64,000 nt of DNA, from positions 1 to 64,000 of the forward strand of contig NZ_JAKNCT010000004.1 in assembly GCF_022134585.1 (NCBI RefSeq), given 5' to 3'. The notes beneath the pieces are model-generated. The model was not told the origin of the DNA and made no database searches. It worked only from the letters and a program-made list of their open reading frames with translations. Source of the stretch: Mesosutterella porci (GTDB lineage Bacteria > Pseudomonadota > Gammaproteobacteria > Burkholderiales > Burkholderiaceae_F). Positions 1 through 8,716 of the stretch are shown piece by piece (positions within the stretch are counted from its first letter, which is position 1; each line of letters begins with the position of its first letter). A program made the position numbers and the translations under genes.

Positions 1-96
1 TTCTCCGGGGAAGGCATCACTCCCCGGCTCTCCGAAATCACGCAGAAGCAGCTGCAGATATTTGACCGCGTGGGTGTGCCAAGGCCATCAATCTGA
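1..96 (+). CDS. C-terminal tail of an unidentified protein, cut by the window edge
   Basis: An open frame enters at base 1 and stops at TGA 94-96, giving 31 residues that include ITQKQLQIFDRVGVPRP. The tail resembles the last residues of some DDE transposases (IS4/IS1634-like), but the match is from memory and weak. No start or domain is visible. A 67-bp piece of the dispersed element begins about 30 bases downstream, so this may be the end of a mobile-element gene. Confidence 0.3.
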   Translation, partial: FSGEGITPRLSEITQKQLQIFDRVGVPRPSI

Positions 97-127
97 CCTA
101 CACAGTATAAATTTTGCGGATTTCACG

Positions 128-194
128 CTTAAAACATCCAGGAAATGAATTCATTCCCCACTCTGTTTCCCTCATTTGTACAGGAAAACACATG
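128..194 (+). repeat. Partial copy of the 338-bp dispersed element
   Basis: About 67 bases match the internal part of the element found seven times further on, including the palindromic core GGAAATGAATTCATT and the stretch up to ACAGGAAAACACATGA. It carries single-base differences (CATCCAGG for CATCCCGG, ATTCCCC for ATTTCCC). The match starts and stops abruptly, and both element ends are missing, so this is a decayed or recombined remnant next to the 3' side of tet(W). Confidence 0.8.
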
Positions 195-340
195 ACCAAT
201 TGTGTTCGCAGATGACGTATTTGCTTTCCTGTTGTAATATTCGTCTGTTCCTGGTTCAAAATAGTTTCTCCTCTCTGATACTGATTTTATCAATGATATT
301 TCGCAATAGCCAGCAATGAACGCTTGCATTGCGCAAGACG

Positions 341-2260
341 TTACATTATCTTCTGAAACATATAGCGCACCTTGTCCAGGCGGCTGTTTGGACGGCGGGG
401 CTGGATGACTGGCTTGCCGACAGCGGCCTGATACCCTTTCAGTTTTGTAAGGCATACGCTCTGCCCGTTGGTGTAAAAGGCCAGATCAGTACGGTATGCC
501 TGTATACAGCGGGCGGGAATCTCGCCAGTAAAGACAACTTCATCCTTTTTTACCTGGACCGTTTCGATGGTGGCACAGTATTTCGGTGCATCATGATAAG
601 CCCTGGAAAGATATTCCCGGGGCGCATAGAGGGTGAAGGAGAGATAAGGTTCCAGCAGTTGCGTCCCTGATTCCTTCAATGCCTGTTCCAATACAATCGG
701 GGCCAATGAGCGGAAGTCCGCCGGCGTGCTGACCGGACTGTAATAAAGCCCGTATTCAAAGCAAATCTTACAGTCCGTTACGTTCCAGCCGAACAAGCCC
801 TGCTCCAGCCCGTAACGGATACCATCCCTGACAGCGTTTTGAAAACTCTGGTTCAAGTATCCCAGCGAAACCCGGCTCTCGTATTGTACACCGGAGCCAA
901 GCGGGAGTGGTGTAACAGACAGTCCGATGGATGCCCAAAACGGGTTGGGCGGCACCTCGATATGGATGGTGTGGCTGGCTGCTTTGAGCGGCCGCTCCAT
1001 ATAAATGACGGTGGGTTCCTTTACCACTGTTTCAAGCTTGTATTTTTCCGACAGCAAAGCGGAAACAACCTCCAACTGCACCCGGCCCAAAAAAGAAAGA
1101 ATGATCTCATGGGTGATGGAATCCACCTCGCAGCGCAAAAGCGGGTCAGTATCCGCAAGTTGCGTAAGAGCGTCCAGCAGCCGTTCTCTTTGCGCTGCCG
1201 TTTTCGGCGCAATCGACGTCCGCAGCATGGGGAGGGGGTCCTCACGCCACCTTTTACGAGGGAGCCGGGTTGGGTCCCCTAATACATCGTTTAACCTCAC
1301 GCTGTCGCTGGGAAGGATAACAATTTCACCCGGATAAGCGGTGTCTGTCCGAACAATTTCCCCTTTGGATGGAATACGCATCTCTGTGATTTTCAGCTTT
1401 TCTCTCCCGGCCAGGGCCACCGTATCCCGCAGGCGCAGCGTTCCGCTGTATAGCCGTAGATAGACACGCCGCTGGCCGCAATCTGTATACTCCACCTTGA
1501 AAACGCTGCCGCATAGGGCGGCGCTCCCCTGTTCCCCAATCGGTTGGAACAGCCCTGTCACCGCATCCATCAACGGTTGAATGCCAAGGCCCTTTCTGGC
1601 GCTGCCATAATAGACCGGGAACAGGGAGGCGTCTTGAACCCGCCGCTGTTCCTCCCGCACAAGTTTTTCCCGGCTGATTGGTTCTCCTGCGATATACTTT
1701 TCCAATAATTTATCGTTATTTTCGATGACCGCATCCCATGCTTCTATGTCGGTATTTTCCTCCAGGACTATTTCCGGGGACAGCGACACCGTCTGCTTGA
1801 TGATAATATCGGCGGAGAGCTTATCCCGAACAGACTGAACCACGCTCTGCAAATCAACGCCAGCCTGGTCGATCTTGTTGATAAAGATAACGGTGGGAAT
1901 GTTCATTTTCCGCAGGGCAAGGAACAGAATACGGGTCTGGGCCTGCACGCCATCTTTAGCGGAGATCACCAAGATGGCCCCATCTAAAACAGCCAAAGAG
2001 CGGTACACCTCCGCCAAAAAATCCATGTGGCCGGGCGTATCCACAATGTTGACTTTACATCTGTGCCACTGGAAGGAAGTGACTGCCGCTTGAATGGTAA
2101 TCCCACGCTGCCGCTCCAAAAACATGGTGTCCGTCCTCGTTGTCCCTTTTTCGACGCTCCCCGGTTCTGAAATGGCTCCGCTGGCATATAGCAGGCTCTC
2201 CGTCAAGGTCGTCTTTCCAGCGTCTACATGGGCAAGAATTCCAATATTGATTATTTTCAT
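341..2260 (-). CDS. tet(W): Tet(W) tetracycline resistance ribosomal protection protein
   Basis: A 639-residue EF-G-like GTPase that removes tetracycline from the ribosome by GTP-dependent binding near the A site. The N-terminus starts [18 protein letters not shown], with the P-loop AHVDAGKT (about residues 10-17), DTPGH (about 74-78) and NKID (about 128-131) motifs, followed by EF-G domains 2-5 and the C-terminal end RYMFQKIM. Length and sequence agree with Tet(W) rather than Tet(M) or Tet(O), with only scattered substitutions (for example LFLAL where I recall LFHAL). A GGGAGGACAATCAC leader precedes the ATG. Tet(W) is common in gut Firmicutes and Actinobacteria and has a lower GC content than the chromosome here, so it was acquired by transfer. 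Confidence 0.96.
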   Translation of the reverse strand: MKIINIGILAHVDAGKTTLTESLLYASGAISEPGSVEKGTTRTDTMFLERQRGITIQAAVTSFQWHRCKVNIVDTPGHMDFLAEVYRSLAVLDGAILVISAKDGVQAQTRILFLALRKMNIPTVIFINKIDQAGVDLQSVVQSVRDKLSADIIIKQTVSLSPEIVLEENTDIEAWDAVIENNDKLLEKYIAGEPISREKLVREEQRRVQDASLFPVYYGSARKGLGIQPLMDAVTGLFQPIGEQGSAALCGSVFKVEYTDCGQRRVYLRLYSGTLRLRDTVALAGREKLKITEMRIPSKGEIVRTDTAYPGEIVILPSDSVRLNDVLGDPTRLPRKRWREDPLPMLRTSIAPKTAAQRERLLDALTQLADTDPLLRCEVDSITHEIILSFLGRVQLEVVSALLSEKYKLETVVKEPTVIYMERPLKAASHTIHIEVPPNPFWASIGLSVTPLPLGSGVQYESRVSLGYLNQSFQNAVRDGIRYGLEQGLFGWNVTDCKICFEYGLYYSPVSTPADFRSLAPIVLEQALKESGTQLLEPYLSFTLYAPREYLSRAYHDAPKYCATIETVQVKKDEVVFTGEIPARCIQAYRTDLAFYTNGQSVCLTKLKGYQAAVGKPVIQPRRPNSRLDKVRYMFQKIM

Positions 2261-2294
2261 GTGATTGTCCTCCCTTTACTGCCCCGAAGGGCAT

Positions 2295-2333
2295 AAAAAT
2301 CCCCAGCAGTAAAATACTTTTACCACTGGGGAT
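2295..2333 (-). terminator. Transcription attenuator hairpin in front of tet(W)
   Basis: Read on the minus strand, ATCCCCAG pairs with CTGGGGAT, with an inner GGTAAAA/TTTTACT pairing, followed immediately by TTTTT. This is an intrinsic terminator shape between the leader peptide and the tet(W) start codon, as expected for drug-dependent attenuation. Confidence 0.75.
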
Positions 2334-2364
2334 GATAATTTGCGGACATACACATATACAGCAT
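2320..2364 (-). CDS. tet(W) leader peptide, 14 residues
   Basis: On the minus strand an ATG at 2364 opens a 14-codon frame, MLYMCMSANYHPQW, ending in TAA at 2320. The stop lies inside the 5' arm of the attenuator hairpin before tet(W). Ribosome-protection tet genes carry such leaders; ribosome progress over the leader is thought to decide whether the following terminator hairpin forms. The size and position fit that scheme. Confidence 0.75.
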   Translation of the reverse strand: MLYMCMSANYHPQW

Positions 2365-2492
2365 ACACCTGTTTGTGAGTGCTGTTTTTGGGGATATGTC
2401 AAAATTGATAAGGCAAAAGTATTCTTAAATTGGGTACAAAAAACTAAGCCCCTACAAAAGGGACTATCATAATCCTTTGTTCCCACTATTTG

Positions 2493-2498
2493 ATTATA
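2493..2498 (-). promoter_or_regulatory. Candidate -10 box for the tet(W) leader transcript
   Basis: A perfect TATAAT is present on the minus strand about 130 bases upstream of the leader ATG, in AT-rich DNA. No good TTGACA lies at the right spacing; a TTGACA nearer the leader (around 2395) has no good -10. Support is limited to the -10 match and position. Confidence 0.4.
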
Positions 2499-2622
2499 GT
2501 TTTATTTAAGAATACCTTGCCGCATATTTTTTACTCCTTTTCTGGAATTGAATTATTATATCACATCAGTTTTAGGAAAACAAGTATCTAAAAGAAATTT
2601 TTCTTCCCCTTATATGTAACAA

Positions 2623-2790
2623 TCATACCGGCTTCCTAACGTTCAGAATGGTTTCTACTGTCTGCTGCGGTGTTTGGTTGGAATTGTCCAGCCAAAAGCC
2701 GATCCGTGGTGTTGTCTGCATTTTACTAAATACAAATTCAATGTATACAGAAAGAAATATATAAGGAGTGGGAGGGATTCCGCCGTAGTC
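2623..2790 (-). pseudogene. C-terminal remnant of a P-loop kinase-like protein
   Basis: The minus strand reads IGFWLDNSNQTPQQTVETI near the end of an open frame and stops at TGA (2625-2623). The WLDNSxxTPxxTVxxI pattern is like the C-terminus of small nucleoside/antibiotic kinase-type ATPases. Upstream of about 2790 the frame loses any family resemblance and no start or P-loop is present, so this is a truncated remnant in the tet(W) flank. Family assignment is tentative. Confidence 0.35.
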
Positions 2791-3024
2791 GGCATTGTAG
2801 GAAAATCCAAAAGTTTAGATTTTCTCAAAATGCTTATCTTTTGGTCTTTGGTTCGGAATAGTGTAGTGCTGGCGGTCTATCTATTGTTTTCGGTTGCTTG
2901 CTTCTTTACCGTACATGAGCATTATAGTCGGTGATGAAACCCCGCGGAGACATAGAATAGGACGCCCTGGTCTCCATGGAACGGCCGTTAGAAGGGTATA
3001 CAAACTGAACGGCGGCGGGGTTTC

Positions 3025-3255
3025 TTAAGCGTATCCGAGATCATCACCCACCCCCGCTGCATGGTCTGGGCCGGTATGGGGATGGGGAAGACGCTCTCCA
3101 CACTAGCGGCCCTTCAGTACCTCATCGATTTCGAGGACGCCGGCCCCGCACTGGTCAACGCTCCGCTTCGCGTAGCACGCACAACGTGGCCGCAGGAAAT
3201 AATGCACAACTTTTCCTTGATGCAGATCAATTCTGCTTTAAGAAGTACCGGATAA
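3025..3255 (+). pseudogene. N-terminal fragment of a phage SNF2/DEAD-type helicase
   Basis: The frame reads SVSEIITHPRCMVWAGMGMG, then KTLSTLAALQYLID and NAPLRVARTTWPQEI. This is the Walker A region (WAGMGMGKT) and following strand of phage SNF2-like helicases, which are normally 450-500 residues. The frame loses similarity after WPQEI and stops at 3255, and its upstream side has no proper start. It is a roughly 70-residue excerpt of a Firmicutes-type phage replication gene lying before the first full copy of the dispersed element. Confidence 0.6.
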
Positions 3256-3462
3256 TCTTATTTCTAAGCTCCTGCTGTGGCCCAGTCAACTCAGGGTGCA
3301 CCGGCTGATCATCAGACGGCAACAGGCGATTCGTCGGGGTCTTATCCCACAGCAGAGAGCTTAAAAGGAATCCTGTGGGGACGAAGAAGTGGCCCGAGTC
3401 CCCAGTGATTGGCCGTTTGTTGGGTATTCAGGCTGGACGGCAACAGGATTCCTTTCTAGCGC

Positions 3463-3800
3463 CGACAGATAGGATACTTGCTTGATAGTTAATTCTAATT
3501 CACTGATAATAAAACAAAATTAAGGAAACCTCTCCTTAAAACATCCCGGAAATGAATTCATTTCCCACTCTGTTTTCCTCATTTGTACAGGAAAACACAT
3601 GAAACGAAAAGATTATATTGTGCAACTGATTGATTTTTAACGATTTGCAATCGGCATACATTCAATTCAAGCTGCCAGATACATAAAACAGGCCGAAAAT
3701 GAAGTTATTTCCATAGCCATTTTAGCGATGTAATATTGAATATTTACTTTAAATTCATCTAATTAAGAATATCTATCAAACAATAGACCTAATTGTTGCC
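3463..3800 (+). repeat. Dispersed 338-bp element, copy A
   Basis: Runs from CGACAGATAGG to CTAATTGTTGCC. The ends are imperfect inverted repeats: in the aligned 37 positions from TAGG inward about 25 match, with TTGATAG identical in both. Inside are the perfect palindrome GGAAATGAATTCATTTCC and the related GGAAATGAAGTTATTTCC. Copy A is one of the two more diverged copies (GATTATATTG, CTAATTG), sharing these changes with copy G. Left flank TTCTAGCGC and right flank TCATAACG show no target duplication. Confidence 0.9.
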
Positions 3801-3986
3801 TCATAACGTATGATACTGAAAGTAAATCCCGTAACGCTGACTTTATAAGTATTGCCCCCTAAAGGGGAAACGACTCACTACATTTTGCGCGTCGCTAGTG
3901 CTCCTTCAACTGGGGTACTTGTTTGCCCAGCTGACCTGCGGCCTGCTGCTGGTGGCCCTGGGGGCTTACTAGTTTTCTCAAAACTA
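3801..3986. other. Intergenic stretch without a supported gene
   Basis: Between copy A and the arsR promoter I see only a short frame reading VLLQLGYLFAQLTCG and LLLVALGAY before a stop near 3971. It is hydrophobic and could be the tail of a membrane protein, but no family is recognisable. Confidence 0.4.
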
Positions 3987-4014
3987 TTGACATATCGCGA
4001 ATAATGGATATAAT
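3987..4014 (+). promoter_or_regulatory. Strong sigma70-type promoter of the arsR-like gene
   Basis: TTGACA (3987-3992), 16 bases, TATAAT (4009-4014): both boxes are perfect. The expected transcription start is about 4020-4021, which is the ATG itself, so the transcript would be nearly leaderless. No Shine-Dalgarno sequence precedes the ATG. Confidence 0.75.
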
Positions 4015-4020
4015 AGATGT

Positions 4021-4335
4021 ATGGATAAGATTGAAATTTTTAAAGCGCTGTCAAATGAAACACGGCTCAGCATTATTGAGTGGTTGAAGGAACCGGAGAA
4101 AAACTTTCCACCGCAGGGAGGACATTTTGACGATGCGGTGGATCTGAAGGGCGGAGTGTGTGTTGGAAGCATCCGCGACAGGGCCGGTATATCACAGTCG
4201 ACCGTATCTCATTATCTTGATATGCTGCAAAAGGCGGGTCTGCTTCTTTCCGAAAGGCATGGGAAGTGGACATATTACAGACGGAATGAAGAGATGTTGA
4301 CTGCACTGTCAGACTACTTCGGACACGAAATTTAA
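4021..4335 (+). CDS. ArsR-family transcriptional repressor
   Basis: A 104-residue winged-helix protein. The N-terminal helix MDKIEIFKALSNETRLSII is the typical ArsR/SmtB start, and the recognition region AGISQSTVSHYLDMLQKAGL is the classic ArsR HTH, followed by the wing GKWTYYRRNEE. There is no CxC metal site of the arsenic type, so the ligand is unknown. The start sits where transcription is expected to begin, with no ribosome site before it. It precedes a radical SAM gene by about 100 bases and may regulate it. Base composition is lower in GC than the right half of the window, suggesting a Firmicutes origin. Confidence 0.9.
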   Translation: MDKIEIFKALSNETRLSIIEWLKEPEKNFPPQGGHFDDAVDLKGGVCVGSIRDRAGISQSTVSHYLDMLQKAGLLLSERHGKWTYYRRNEEMLTALSDYFGHEI

Positions 4336-4436
4336 GTTGTGCATAAATTAGGCGGGATGAGAATCCCGTTTAATTTAAGGCTTTATATATCGACAAAACG
4401 AGATATAAGGATATAAAGAAACAAGGAGAAATTTCT

Positions 4437-5315
4437 ATGCATTTTTCATGTGGAATTGTCAGACCGCCCTATGAGGCAGGTTCCTGTTTTTTACAAGTAA
4501 CGTCAGGTTGCTCGCATAACAAGTGCCGCTTCTGTACCTTTTACAAGGAAGCACCGTTTGCTGTATCTCCTGAGAGGGAGATACGGGAGGATCTTCAGGA
4601 AATAAGAGATTCCGGATGGAAGGTAAATCGGATTTTTCTGCAGGGAGCGGACCCGTTCCTGCTGAGCTACGGCAGACTTAAAAGAATCATGGACTTGATC
4701 AAATAATACCTGCCCTGGGGCGTTTCCGTTGGTGGATATGGCCGGGTTGACAGCGTAAAGAACAAGTCTGTGGAGCAGCTTAAGTCACTGAAAGAAATGG
4801 GATATGACATGATCGTATTCGGAATCGAGTCGGGTGATGATGCTGTTCTCGATAAGATGAATAAGGGTTATCATGGAAGTGATATCGTAGAGCAGCTCTC
4901 CAAGCTGGATGAAGCAGGAATGCATTATTCCGTCATCTTCTTATACGGACTGGGAGGCCATGATTATGGTATGGGGCATGCCATCAAAACAGCAGAAGTG
5001 TTAAATCATCTGTCGCCTGTCAGGGTACTGGCTTCCGGGCTCTCGATCTTCCCTGATACTCCGCTTATGGAAGAAGTGAGAAGGGGTGAGTTTGTAGAAG
5101 CTACAGAGACAGAAAAGATACAGGAACTATATACCTTTGTGAAGACGCTTGAAATCCACACGCAGCTGGATGCAACGAATGTCTCCAATATGATGCCGGT
5201 ATATGGACAGCTTCCGGATGACAAAGAGAAGATACTGGCGATGCTCAAACAGGGTGCAGACGAACAGGGAGAAGAGCGATTGCGGATGCGAAGAGACAGC
5301 ATGAGAAGCCTGTGA
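4437..5315 (+). pseudogene. Radical SAM protein broken by an in-frame stop
   Basis: Reading starts at ATG 4437 after a good AAGGAGAA site. The cluster motif CSHNKCRFC (C-x4-C-x2-C) binds the 4Fe-4S cluster used to split S-adenosylmethionine, followed by FLQGADPFLLSYGRL. TAA at 4704-4706 interrupts the frame; the same frame continues at once with YLPWGVSVGGYGRVDSV and FGIESGDDAVLDKMNKGY to a stop at 5315, completing a normal ~290-residue protein of the B12-independent 'radical SAM, GCSHNKC' type. A single base change created the stop, so it is a recent pseudogene or depends on readthrough. Substrate unknown. Confidence 0.8.
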
Positions 5316-5346
5316 CCAGGACAGAAATCAGAAAAGCGGTATTTAG

Positions 5347-5475
5347 ATGAAGGCGTATTATATTTTTGACAGCTATTGTGGATGGTGCTATGGGTTTGAG
5401 ACAATTCTTAAGCCGTTTATTGAAGCACATCCAGGATTGGAAGTAACGGTGCTATCAGGTGGATTGAGGGTGTAA
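5347..5475 (+). pseudogene. N-terminal fragment of a DsbA/FrnE-like thioredoxin-fold protein
   Basis: ATG 5347 begins MKAYYIFDSYCGWCYGF, the first strand and CxxC active site (CGWC) of DsbA-family oxidoreductases, continuing ETILKPFIEAHPGLEVTVL and SGGLRV before TAA at 5475. Normal proteins of this family have about 200 residues; here only 42 remain because an IS256-type element begins 2 bases after the stop. It follows the radical SAM gene by 31 bases and was probably in the same unit. The C-terminal part is not found beyond the IS, so DNA was lost when the IS inserted or recombined. Confidence 0.75.
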
Positions 5476-5477
5476 AG

Positions 5478-6794
5478 AATTTTGTGGGCGCTCTGAGACA
5501 ATGCCTCTTGGAGAACCCCAACATGAAACGAAAACCCGATCCTTTTGACAAGTACGCCGAACAGATTCTGAATGACTTGAAAGAGTCCGGCCGGGAAATC
5601 CGATCCGCCGACGAGATGGATAATCTCATGCCCCACCTGCTTGGCCGACTGCTGACGAAAATGCTTGATGGCGAGATGACCCATCACCTGGGTTATGAAA
5701 AGGGCCAGGCAAGCCCGGGCGACAATGAACGCAGCGGGCACAGCTCCAAAACTCTGAGGTCTCCCAAGCTTGGAAATATCCATGTGGACGTGCCCCGGGA
5801 TCGCAAGGGACGCTTCACTCCCCGGATCGTCCCTAAGCGCAAGAGGACGCTCGATGGTTTCGACGAGAAGATCCTGGCTCTTTATGCCCGAGGCCTGAGG
5901 ACACGGGAGACCCAAGAATTTCTTTACGACGAATACGGTATGGAAACCAGCGCCGGGTTCATCAGCGATGTGACCGAGGCCATCCTGCCGGAGCTCGAGA
6001 AGTGGCAGAACCGGGCTCTCTGCCCCGTCTATCCGGTTGTTTTCTTTGACGCCATCAGGATCAGGACAAGAGGCGAAAACGGGGTCGTCACACCCCGGGC
6101 GGTCCCTATCGCTCTGGGCGTGGACACCGATGGAAAGAAGGATGTCCTGGGCCTGTGGATGTCAGAGAATGAAAGCGCCAAATACTGGCTTAAGGTCTTT
6201 AACGAATTGCAGAATCGAGGCGTCTCCGACATTCTCATCGCCGTCACAGACGAGCTCAAAGGCATGAAGGAAGCACTGGAAACCGCTTTCCCGGAAACGA
6301 TGCTGCAGACCTGCATCGTCCACCCGATACGCAACAGCCTCAAAATGGTGAGCTGCAAGGATTACAAGGCGGTTGTGGCCGCTTTGAAGCCCGTCTGCCG
6401 TGCCGTGAACGCCGAAGAAGCGCGGCAGGCTCTGGACGCTTTCGCCCAGTCGGATCTTGGGGAAAATATCCCTATATCGAAAAGCTGTGGCTGGCTGCCT
6501 GGGATCGAGTGATTCCTTTCTTCGATTTCTCACCCGCCGTCAGGCGGCTGATTTACACCACCAACGCCATCGAAAGTCTGAACCGTGACCTGAGAAAAGT
6601 CGTTAAGACGAGAGCTTCCTTTCCAGGCGAGACGGCCGCAATGAAGCTGATTTACCTGGCCGTACGAAAAGTGGAAAAGCGATGGGTGAGGCCGTCACCT
6701 TATTGGAAGGCTGCCATGCGAGAATTAGCTATTGAGTACGGGGACAGGATCACACCTTTCCTCGATTAAACTGAAGGAGCCGCCCGCAAAAATT
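5478..6794 (+). mobile_element. IS256-family insertion sequence, about 1.3 kb
   Basis: The left end AATTTTGTGGGCGCTC (5478 on) and the right end, whose complement starts AATTTTTGCGGGCGGCTC (6794 inward), form imperfect inverted repeats. The length and the transposase between them fit the IS256 family. No 8-9-bp target duplication is visible (left GGTGTAAAG, right TCCACCCC), and the gene it interrupts does not resume on the right, so one flank has been rearranged. Confidence 0.75.
5523..6769 (+). pseudogene. IS256-family transposase with a frameshift
   Basis: A DDE transposase of the mutator type. The first part (from MKRKPDPFDKYAEQIL) contains GRLLTKMLDGEMTHHLGYEK, FFDAIRIRTRGENGVV and TDELKGMKEALETAFP, then the frame goes wrong in AAAATATCC near 6467. 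One missing A puts the rest (YPYIEKLWLAAWDR, then TTNAIESLNRDLRKVVKTR) in another frame ending at 6769. Restoring one base gives a normal ~415-residue transposase with the conserved TTNAIES region. The family has no programmed frameshift, so this copy is probably inactive. Confidence 0.85.
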
Positions 6795-7648
6795 TCCACC
6801 CCCTCGTCCAGGGCCCAGCCGCTCTTACTCTATGAGAAAAACAAAGCCCCTTCACCCGGGCTTTCAGCGATCTTAAAGAGAGGTGAAAATAAAACGCCCC
6901 AAATTATTATAGATTAGTGGTTCTTCATTTAAATGAGTTTAAATGTACCCTGCTGTTCTTCGGATTTCTCCGGCTACTCCCGAATGTCAAGCGAAAGATC
7001 CCGCCCTATTCTCATTTGGTAGATTCGCCATGTTGAACATATGTAAGGCTGGCGCGCGGTGGACTCTGCAGATCATTTAAAACATGATGCGCCTGAATTT
7101 AAGGCGACGCTCGGCCAGGCAAAGGTCAATTTTTTGCCGCTTTCGCTTTAAACACCAGCCCTGGCGCTTAAAGCGGCAGGCTCGTTGCCTTTTGGAAATT
7201 AGCAGGGGAAGCATCTGAGAAACTTAATTTACTCAGCCTTTTAAGGGAAAATTGTAAAAAGCAGGGAGAGAGATCCTGCAGCCTATGGTTTGATGAGAGT
7301 GCTCCTTGTGCCTGTGAAGGGCTTGCTCCTTGGTGCGGCAAAGAGCCCGGCGCTCGGGGCCGTAAGGATCGCCGCACAAGTCAGAAGCGGCAGATTCATG
7401 AAGGAGAAGATGTCCGGGAGCTCTGTCCGCGTCCTTGACTCCTAAGCTCTAGAAGGCTCCCTGCGCAGGCTCGCTGCGACCGGTGAGCTGGCGCGCCAAG
7501 GGGTGGGGAAATCCACGCGCGGCCTCCTCGCCAACTGAGGCCGGTAGCCGGGCTTGTGGAAACAGGGAAAAATTTACTCAGGAATGTTGTATTTACTTAA
7601 CATAATGGTTATTATAGAAAGTAATATCAAAGCCCAGGCTAATGAAAG
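6795..7648. other. 850-base stretch without a supported gene
   Basis: Open frames here are short and show no family resemblance. A hairpin AAAGCCC/GGGCTTT sits at about 6844-6865 and has a run of T on its minus-strand side (GGGGCTTTGTTTTTC), so it may end transcription coming from the right. The last 70 bases before the recombinase gene are AT-rich (ACATAATGGTTATTATAG) and probably hold its promoter. The stretch changes from IS-flank character to the GC-rich style of the recombinase block. Confidence 0.5.
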
Positions 7649-8638
7649 ATGACACTCCGCCGCTACGAAGTCGAGTTGCCACCCCCCGAAGACCCGAAGG
7701 AAGGTGAGGCGCTGCCAGCCGCTCTCCGGTGGCCCTCGCGGCTGAATCCAGCAGCGGCATACCTTGCGACTCTCCATGAAGGGGCTTCCCGCGACAATGT
7801 TCGCAGCAAACTGAACTGCGTCGCCCGCTGGGCTGGAGCTCAGGATCTCTTTTCCTGCAACTGGGCGGCGCTTCGCTACGAGCACATCCTCGCCTTCATG
7901 GCCTCGATGCAGAAGCCCGGAGCAGATGGCAGGCCTCATCTCAGCGCTCGGTCCCTCAACTGTTACCTCTCGGCCTTGAAGGGCGTCGCGCGCCAGGCTT
8001 ACCTGCTGCGGCAGATGGGCACTGAGGCCTTGAGCCGCATCAGGCTCATTCGCGCGGTGCGCTATGCGAGGCTCGCAGCCGGCCGCTCGATTTCGGAGTC
8101 CGAATCAGAGGCACTCCTAGAGGCGCAGCCTCGTAATCCCCAGGGGCTTCGCGATCACGCGATTCTCGCACTGCTTCTGGGCTGCGGGCTGCGGCGCGCT
8201 GAGGCGGCGCAGCTCCTGATCCGAAACCTGAACCTGCCGGAATCGAGCATCCGGCTGATCGGAAAGGGCGATAAGGAAAGAAAAGTTTTCATGATTGGCG
8301 AAGTTCAGGAAGCACTCGAGGCCTGGCTTCAGGTCCGTGGACCCCTGGGGGCCTATGTTTTCGGACGATTCTACAAAGGTGGAAGGTTTGATTCGAACCG
8401 TCCGCTTACGCCGCACGCAGTGGGTGACATCGTTGAAAAATATCGGGAAAAGGCGGGGCTGGAAGCGCTTTCAACCCACGATCTCCGCCGCACATTTGCC
8501 ACCAGGTTGCTCGCTGCCAATGTCGACATCACCACGGTTCAGAATATGATGGGGCATGCCTCGATTTCGACGACCGCCATGTATGATAGGCGCGGTGAAG
8601 ACGCGCAGCGTGAAGCGTCTAAGAAAATTCGGCTTTAA
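7649..8638 (+). CDS. Tyrosine recombinase (phage-integrase family)
   Basis: A 329-residue site-specific recombinase. After an N-terminal SAM-like core-binding domain (about 35-125) comes the catalytic domain with the expected residues: R182 in GCGLRRAE, K209 in GKGDKER, H277-x-x-R280 in THDLRRTFATRL, H303 in MGHASISTTAMYDR and the nucleophile Y312. All are intact, so it should be active. It resembles XerC/D-like and integron-type recombinases in size but lacks the extra helix of integron integrases as far as I can see. A perfect 10-bp inverted repeat lies 35 bases downstream, followed by an unknown gene on the same strand. Its relation to the 338-bp elements is unproved. Confidence 0.92.
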   Translation: MTLRRYEVELPPPEDPKEGEALPAALRWPSRLNPAAAYLATLHEGASRDNVRSKLNCVARWAGAQDLFSCNWAALRYEHILAFMASMQKPGADGRPHLSARSLNCYLSALKGVARQAYLLRQMGTEALSRIRLIRAVRYARLAAGRSISESESEALLEAQPRNPQGLRDHAILALLLGCGLRRAEAAQLLIRNLNLPESSIRLIGKGDKERKVFMIGEVQEALEAWLQVRGPLGAYVFGRFYKGGRFDSNRPLTPHAVGDIVEKYREKAGLEALSTHDLRRTFATRLLAANVDITTVQNMMGHASISTTAMYDRRGEDAQREASKKIRL

Positions 8639-8672
8639 AAAAAACAGGGTCAAACATTTTTTAATTTATATT

Positions 8673-8697
8673 ATTACTCGTGAAAAGCACGAGTAAT
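8673..8697. repeat. Perfect 10-bp inverted repeat between recombinase and its partner gene
   Basis: ATTACTCGTG, five-base loop AAAAG, CACGAGTAAT, then AT-rich DNA up to the next gene (ATG 8717). It could be a terminator for the recombinase, an operator, or a recombination core site; two arms with a short spacer are typical of binding sites for tyrosine recombinases. Confidence 0.7.
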
Positions 8698-8716
8698 TAA
8701 TTTTAATTTTCCGGTC

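Noticed and set aside
2674-2934. 86-residue plus-strand gene in the tet(W) flank
   Set aside because: No family resemblance, and the opposite strand carries a recognisable kinase tail.
5478-6794. Programmed frameshifting in the IS256 transposase
   Set aside because: The family uses a single frame; the break is a missing A away from any known slippery motif arrangement.
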